A stretch of 15,074 nucleotides of DNA from Isohypsibius dastychi. Lineage: Eukaryota; Tardigrada; Eutardigrada; Parachela; Isohypsibiidae. The DNA is taken from assembly GCA_034696485.1 (NCBI GenBank), contig JAQIWT010000795.1, positions 1 to 15,074 of the forward strand, read 5' to 3'. The notes below the pieces were generated by a model. It searched no databases. It was given only the letters and a program-made list of their open reading frames with translations, and was not told where the DNA came from. Positions 10,201-15,074 of the stretch are shown here, piece by piece; positions within the stretch are counted from its first letter, which is position 1, and each line of letters opens with the position of its first letter. The translations under genes and the position numbers were made by a program.

Positions 10201-10576
10201 TTTCCAGCAGCAATGCAATATCCCGCACTGAAACGAGCTTTGATTTTCCAATTGCGTCGCTGACAAACGTCCCAGGAAGTGGTTTGTCGTTGATGAAGAC
10301 AGTTGGAACTAACGTACATTTTTCATTCATTCCTCCACTTGCATTTTCAACACAGTCCACTCGAATAGCCTTTTTGATTCGTGGAACAAATGATGAGAAA
10401 TCCAACTGATAGATCAGCGCAGCTTTTCTTTTCAGATCGAATGCCTTCTTCCATGGGCTCGGAATGGCTTCGGGATTGGGATCCAGATGGGAAATTAATT
10501 GGCGAAAATCAAGTTGAGCGTCTTGACTTTGTGCGGATTCTGACGAAAGAGCCACACGGTTCCTAGAACGCATCAT
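7212..10576 (-). CDS. gene A: LDPNPE-domain protein with tandem BEN-like domains, 815 aa, 13 exons
   Basis: Exons: 10576-10199, 10129-9853, 9728-9647, 9589-9432, 9374-9153, 8952-8881, 8815-8746, 8683-8538, 8481-8413, 8353-8072, 8022-7879, 7817-7527, 7468-7212. The total is 2448 nt, in frame to TGA. The start is the first ATG of an ATGATG pair. Residues 25-126 are the shared N-terminal domain (LDPNPEAIPSPWKKAFD, LIYQLD, PRIKKAIRV, PTVFIND). Residues 127-490 are a linker with nuclear-localisation-like basic clusters (GRNKRKRD; KSARKSKKKQK), each followed by DSDYS.E. A repeated acidic motif ends exons 2 and 5 (ENNYLPGG, ENNFLPRG). BEN-like domains lie at about 498-620 and 640-755. Each has YW..PGP..EQL, a V.(I/V)(F/Y)(I/V)YK.RL..L strand-helix, FL.QLFLHLVGGRDV, and an intron after the L..(A)L(C)/AIM motif. 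BEN domains bind DNA or chromatin partners, so a nuclear regulator is likely. The family is too divergent here to name a gene. Intron 1 and exon 11 use the unusual donor GTTCGT, supported by frame. Confidence 0.8.
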
Positions 10577-10617
10577 CTTCGAACTCTGCAACTTTCAAAA
10601 AGTGCAGCATCCGGCAT
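10573..10617 (-). promoter_or_regulatory. short upstream ORF overlapping the gene A start codon
   Basis: A 14-codon frame (MPDAALFESCRVRR) starts at 10617, and its TGA (10575-10573) overlaps the gene A ATG (10576-10574) as ATGA. It matters only if the mRNA starts upstream of 10617. An acceptor-like TTGCAG ending at 10586, 9 nt before the ATG, could remove it by trans-splicing or 5'UTR splicing. Confidence 0.3.
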
Positions 10618-10949
10618 ACTGCAACATCGAGCAAGTAATCTCCGAAGTGAGAAAGCTTTCGAAACAGGAAATTTACAGTAAGAAACGAATTGCGGTTGAA
10701 ATTGAAAAAGCATAACAAATCGAAATGACGATACAGAGGCATATGCGTTGAGTGGAGGTCTGTTCACAGATCACCCATACCCCCCCCCCCCCCTCCACAT
10801 TTTAGAATCACCTTGTCGGAATTCACACCCATCACCATTTCGTTCCCGATTCGGCAAACTTAGTAAGCTTGAATTTGACATCAGGGTACGTGGTTGGTTG
10901 ATGTCGTCTTGCCATTTTCTAGAACATATAGCACCGGAAGAAACTGGAG
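10577..10949. other. intergenic region upstream of gene A, with a poly-C tract
   Basis: These 373 bp lie between the gene A start and the BED-gene pseudocopy. They hold the gene A promoter region and a run of 14 C at 10780-10793. The junction of the tandem duplication must lie near its right end, since BED-gene similarity begins around 10950. No gene is seen. Confidence 0.55.
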
Positions 10950-11692
10950 GCAAATGCAAGAAGTACCTTCTCGTCCAGGATTGTGGATGGGTACGCGTTC
11001 TACGGAGGATTCTGGTTCAGAAGCGAATGGGGACGAGGATCATCACTCAGATCCAGGTGTTCTACATACGAACGGTCAGTGAACCTGTAAGCTTCCAGCT
11101 GAGTTACGAGAAATGTATACACTCGTCAGCTTGTTTTTCTAGATTAGCCGGTTAAAATCAGACGACAGGAGCGCCCCGGGCCCAGTTCTTCCCGGCAGCA
11201 CAGTGTGTATCGTAAGTGGTAATGCGTTTCAAGTTTTTTGTTTATTGATCTGAAGTAAACCTTAATTACATATTCTCGTTCTCGGTCGTGCATTGACAAT
11301 TTCAAAAGGGCTTATCTTTCCAGGTTGGAGCCCGCTTTTGAGAAGTCCCTATTGGCAGAATTTTGTTCGAGGCGAGGAACTTCACAAGCGCAGTACTAGC
11401 CGCGCAGCTCATTGCATTTATTGCAATCAAGAACGTGATCGCTGGCCTGGAAAGCTGTCCGTGGAGATTCTTTCATTATGCATCGTCACCTCAAATCGTG
11501 CCCCGACCCCGGTTTCCCTCGATGTCCAGAAACCTCTGTGGGGCAACACCAAACGCAGTTCATGACTCTCACAAGCAACTCCGCTCTGCCGCGTCTTTTT
11601 TCAGTCACAATGTGATATACCATTCGATAGAGAACAGTGCGATTAAGAATATGGATCAGTTAAATCGGGCTATGGTCGAACCTATAAAGTAG
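10950..11692 (+). pseudogene. decayed 3' half of the BED zinc-finger gene (exons 5-7)
   Basis: Three segments match the BED gene at 4541-6871. About 10950-11074 matches exon 5 and keeps its donor GTCAGT. 11143-11211 matches exon 6, with the same 69-nt length and both splice sites. 11334 to about 11522 matches exon 7. Defects: exon 6 opens with TAG (11145-11147) where the parent has GAG. Exon 7 has a net 5-nt insertion near 11438-11446 that throws the zinc finger out of frame after CIYCNQERD. The exon 7 donor GGGTCAG has become GATGTCC. Exons 1-4 are absent. A further possible exon, about 11602-11692 (after CTTTTTTCAG, ending IKNMDQLNRAMVEPIK then TAG), resembles the parent only in being helical. 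It faces gene B just as the parent faces gene A. A short expressed product is possible but would lack a working finger. Confidence 0.75.
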
Positions 11693-11887
11693 AATCAAAT
11701 TCTGAAAATATGGCGTTTTTGGGGCTGTGACATGATTTTCGTCACCATTCTCCGAACTATCTAACAGATTTGCCGAAAATAACCTCACTGCCTCGAAAAC
11801 TGCAGGTTTTCAGAAAACAAACAAATTAACAAACATAAAAAACAAGTTTCGGCTCTATAACAAGAAGAAAAACAGGAATCAAATTTT
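11693..11887. other. short gap between BED pseudocopy and gene B 3' end
   Basis: This 195-bp A/T-rich stretch would carry the gene B 3'UTR. No canonical AATAAA is seen on the minus strand and there is no other feature. Confidence 0.4.
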
Positions 11888-14800
11888 TCAGAACAGAAAG
11901 GTTTGCTCGCCTTCACCGGAACCAGCTTCTTCGGCCAGTTCACCACCATCTCGGCCGTCTTGAACAGATACTTTCTCCTCAGCCTCATGCTTCCGACCAA
12001 CCGATCGGGTGACCTTGGTTGTCTTTGCGACTTTGAAAGTCTTCTCGAAGATATAGCGAGCGAAATTTGACAAGCGCTCAGAAATGCGAACACGATCCAT
12101 AGGCTCGGACAGTCCAAACAGTTTCTCCGTATAACCTGAGAACAAACACAATTCGAATCAACAGGTGGGTCTGACTTGTGAGACGGGTCTGCAAACAATC
12201 TTACCGATGATAGCATCCAGAGCTCCTTCATAACTCAGGAGCGATATTGCGCCAATCTGAATATACTTGGTCTTCATCTCAATGAGAACATCCCTTCCAC
12301 CAACAAGATGCAAGAACAGTTGATTCATGAAATGTCTGCTTTTGATCTTCGTCGATTTGTTCGATGATTCTGGTCCAAAGTGTCGCTTTAGCGATTCGAG
12401 GCGCGACTTGTACACATACACTTCCAGTCCCACTGCAAGTTGCTCCTTTTTCGGTCCGGGGGTCCTCCAGTACTGAGAGCACCGGTCCAAGTTATCTGTA
12501 CCACATCACAAAGACATAAGGCAGCTAAGGAAAATCAACTCTATACGAACTTCGCATGTTCGGACGACCTGACGAAAGCTTGGCAGGCTGGTCAAGGCGG
12601 TGTTTGTAGATTCCACAAGCAAACGAACTTGTACCCATGGAGATATGTGCACGATTCAGTGGATGCTTCAACTTGAACAGCTTTTCAGTGTAAGCTGAAA
12701 AAATAAAACATCACAAAAACTAACTCTAAGATAACTCCAGTCAGATGACTCACAGCATAGAGCTTCCAACCCGTCGTCGCAATCAAGCATTGTGACAGCT
12801 CCGATGTTTTTATATCTGGATTTGAGATCGACTATCACGTCTCGGCCCCCAACCAGATGAAGGAACAACTGATGCAGGAAGGAATTAGGGTCTCGTTTCT
12901 TGCCGTGTTGCGGACCGTAGAATCTGATCAGCGACTGGAGGCGTTCTTTGTAGATGAAAATATCCACACCCTCCAACAGTTGCTCCTGAGTTGGGCCGGG
13001 CTTCTTCCAGTACAGATCAGTTCTGTTTAAGCAAACTAAAAGAAAGAAACGTGGTTCCAACTTGAACTTATCACGTTGCTTCAAGTCTTACCGCGTTTGT
13101 TAGGGCGAGAGTCTTGGTCTGGAATACCGGAATCATTCCTTCCACATTCTGTTACGTTTTCTGGAACACAAAACATTGGCTCAACAAACGCGGGATGGTA
13201 TAAAAAGACAACCAACCTTCTACGGAATCAACTTCTGATTCATAATTCCGTTCTGGTGACTGGCGCTCAGCCGAATTATCAGAATCAGATTCATCTTTAT
13301 TTCTTTGTTTCTCTTTAGGCTTTCTGACCGACTTCCGATTCGCTGCTTTCGGGGACTTTATTCTATAGGGTATTTTAAGAACGATGATAAGAGAATGACA
13401 ATGCATGATTTAAATTGAGAATAATAAGCAACCTCACCTCAGTTTTTTCAGTTCCGGTTTGCGAAAGCGCTTGAAGTTCAGTTTTGCTTCTTGGTCAATC
13501 GAGTTCTCTGGACCAACAAGTATCTTGAAACAAGGGTTCAACTGACGTGAGTTACACTAATTACCATCGGAATCTGAACAGCAATCGGGACTGAGACTAT
13601 GTGAGTCAGGCTCTCCCATTCCAACCTCATCATCATCTACGAATAACAAGTACCGTTGTGAATACAGAACACGCTGAGATTTCTAAGTAAACCAATCATA
13701 ATATCAGGGGACAGTAGGCCTGCCCACCCAGCGTGGCGAGCATATCCGGAAAATGCGGTACGAAACCCACAGGTATTTTTGAAGCTTGTCTAGAGATAGG
13801 GCAGTATCGCCCAGAATTGACGGAACATACCTCTCGGAAGAAAATTGTTTTCACTGCCGTTTGCATCCTCATCTATCATGTTGAAATCCGACCCAAAGAG
13901 CGGAAATATTGAGTTCAGGTCCAAATCATCTTTCAGGTTCTCGAGCGTGTGCTCGATTTCTCCACATCCCTTCATTTGCATGCCCGAACTGGAATCGATG
14001 TCAACATCACTGTGATCATCCTTCTTTAACGAATCGGCGCGACTGAAGCAGTCTGGAATACCAGAGGATTAACAAAAAAGGAAAAATACTCAGGACTAAT
14101 TGTTGTCTTACTTTTTCTGGCACTACGTGTGACAACTGCACGGACTCCCGGTTTCCGCACCGGATCTGTTGATTCATCTTTTTCCGGTGTATAATCAGAA
14201 TCGTTGTCACCATCTCTCTTCCGCTTGTTTCTGTCCGACTTAATAACCGATGCATGCAGAGAAGCAGACCTAAAGCAAATACAGATCTCAAAAAATAGAT
14301 GTGAAGTTTGGAAAAAGTTACTTCTGTTGGCCGAGCTCGTGATTTCGAATGCTTGGGTCAATCTTTTCCAGATCATTCGCGTTATATGTCACGAGATCGG
14401 CATCTGTAAATTATGAGTCAAAAGACGTTTCTAATTGGCTACCAACTACACTTCAGAAGTTCTGTATTTTTCTTAACATGAACAATGATGGCCGATGGCC
14501 GACATTGCACATTTCTGCACCAGCTTACCTTCAGGGAGATAACTATCTTCTGTGCCGAGTTCGTCTCCCATCGAGCCGAAATCACTTCCCAGCAACGGGA
14601 AAGCCGAATGCAGGTCGAGTTCGTGAGAGCCGCTTTCGACAGGAAGCTCGAACTCATCATACAAATTTCCTTCACCGGAAGCCGGACTGACTTCATAGGG
14701 TTCTTTTCTTCTCGAATCAATTTTCTCCCCTTTGTCATTTGAAGTTCGTGGAATGGGTTCTTCATGCAGATTTAACGACACTGATTCAGCATTCTGATTT

Positions 14801-15074
14801 TCCAGCTGCAAAATAAAACGCAAAACTGTAATCGTTAACTCGAAGAGACGATTTGATGAAATAGTGGTACGAACATTTTCCAGCAGCAATGCAATATCCC
14901 GCACTGAAACGAGCTTTGATTTTCCAATTGCATCGCTGACAAACGTCCCAGGAAGTGGTTTGTCGTCGATGAAGACAGTTGGAACTAACGTACATTTTTC
15001 ATTCATTCCTCCACTTGCATTTTCAACACAGTCCACTCGAACAGCCTTTTTGATTCGTGGAACAAATGATGAGA
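11888..15074 (-). CDS. gene B: tandem duplicate of gene A, LDPNPE plus two BEN-like domains (5' end cut by window)
   Basis: Exons: beyond 15074 to 14875 (partial), 14805-14529, 14403-14322, 14269-14112, 14052-13831, 13636-13565, 13507-13438, 13362-13217, 13160-13092, 13035-12754, 12694-12551, 12495-12205, 12135-11888. Exon lengths equal those of gene A throughout exons 2-12 (277, 82, 158, 222, 72, 70, 146, 69, 282, 144, 291). The last exon is three codons shorter. 752 residues are visible, open to TGA with no disabling change, so both copies look functional. Domain order is as in gene A: end of the LDPNPE domain (PRIKKAVRV, PTVFIDD), linker with SDRNKRKRDGDNDSDYTPE and KSVRKPKEKQR, then BEN-like units (GVDIFIYKERLQSL..FLHQLFLHLVGGRDV; GLEVYVYKSRLESL..FMNQLFLHLVGGRDV). 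The basic cluster of the second module is weaker than in gene A. The first 200 coding nt and intron 1 are nearly identical to gene A, unlike the rest. Confidence 0.8.

Noticed and set aside
1-15074. tRNA, rRNA, CRISPR array, bacterial operon or retroelement
   Set aside because: No cloverleaf, rRNA-like, spaced-repeat or reverse-transcriptase signals were found. The genes are clearly spliced eukaryotic genes.

Overview
This window is nuclear DNA from a small-intron animal genome. The evidence is spliced genes with GT..AG introns mostly of 49-200 bp, AT-rich introns, poly-C tracts and DNA transposon remnants. Acceptor-like AGs lie 9-18 nt before three start codons, which would suit spliced-leader trans-splicing. 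A nematode is my best guess, but the sequence alone does not prove it.

Layout, left to right. (1) About 1-3569, minus strand: a gene (gene 1) with an N-terminal 'LDPNPE' domain, an acidic linker and two divergent BEN-like domains. Its introns hold one hAT-type element (856-1493, 8-bp target duplication) and three hairpin elements (129-348, 1578-1710, 2685-2834). Its last exon runs off the left edge or is damaged. (2) 3570-4540: a divergent intergenic region with no confident gene. (3) 4541-6871, plus strand: an 8-exon gene (393 aa) with the same LDPNPE domain and acidic linker, but ending in a BED-type zinc finger. (4) 7212-10576, minus strand: a 13-exon gene (gene A, 815 aa) with LDPNPE domain, repeated basic/acidic linker modules and two BEN-like domains. 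(5) About 10950-11692, plus strand: a decayed copy of the 3' half of the BED gene. (6) 11888 to beyond 15074, minus strand: a head-to-tail duplicate of gene A (gene B) with every intron in the same place; its first exon is cut by the window edge.

The exon models were built by hand from splice signals and phase. Each closes in frame: 1182 nt for the BED gene, 2448 nt for gene A, and 752 residues visible in gene B. The shared theme is a local family of probably nuclear, DNA- or chromatin-associated proteins. They share one unrecognised N-terminal domain and differ in the DNA-binding module at the C-terminus (tandem BEN-like or BED finger). The block [BED-gene 3' half + BEN gene] has been tandemly duplicated. 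One BED copy died, and the 5' ends of genes A and B appear to have been homogenised recently.
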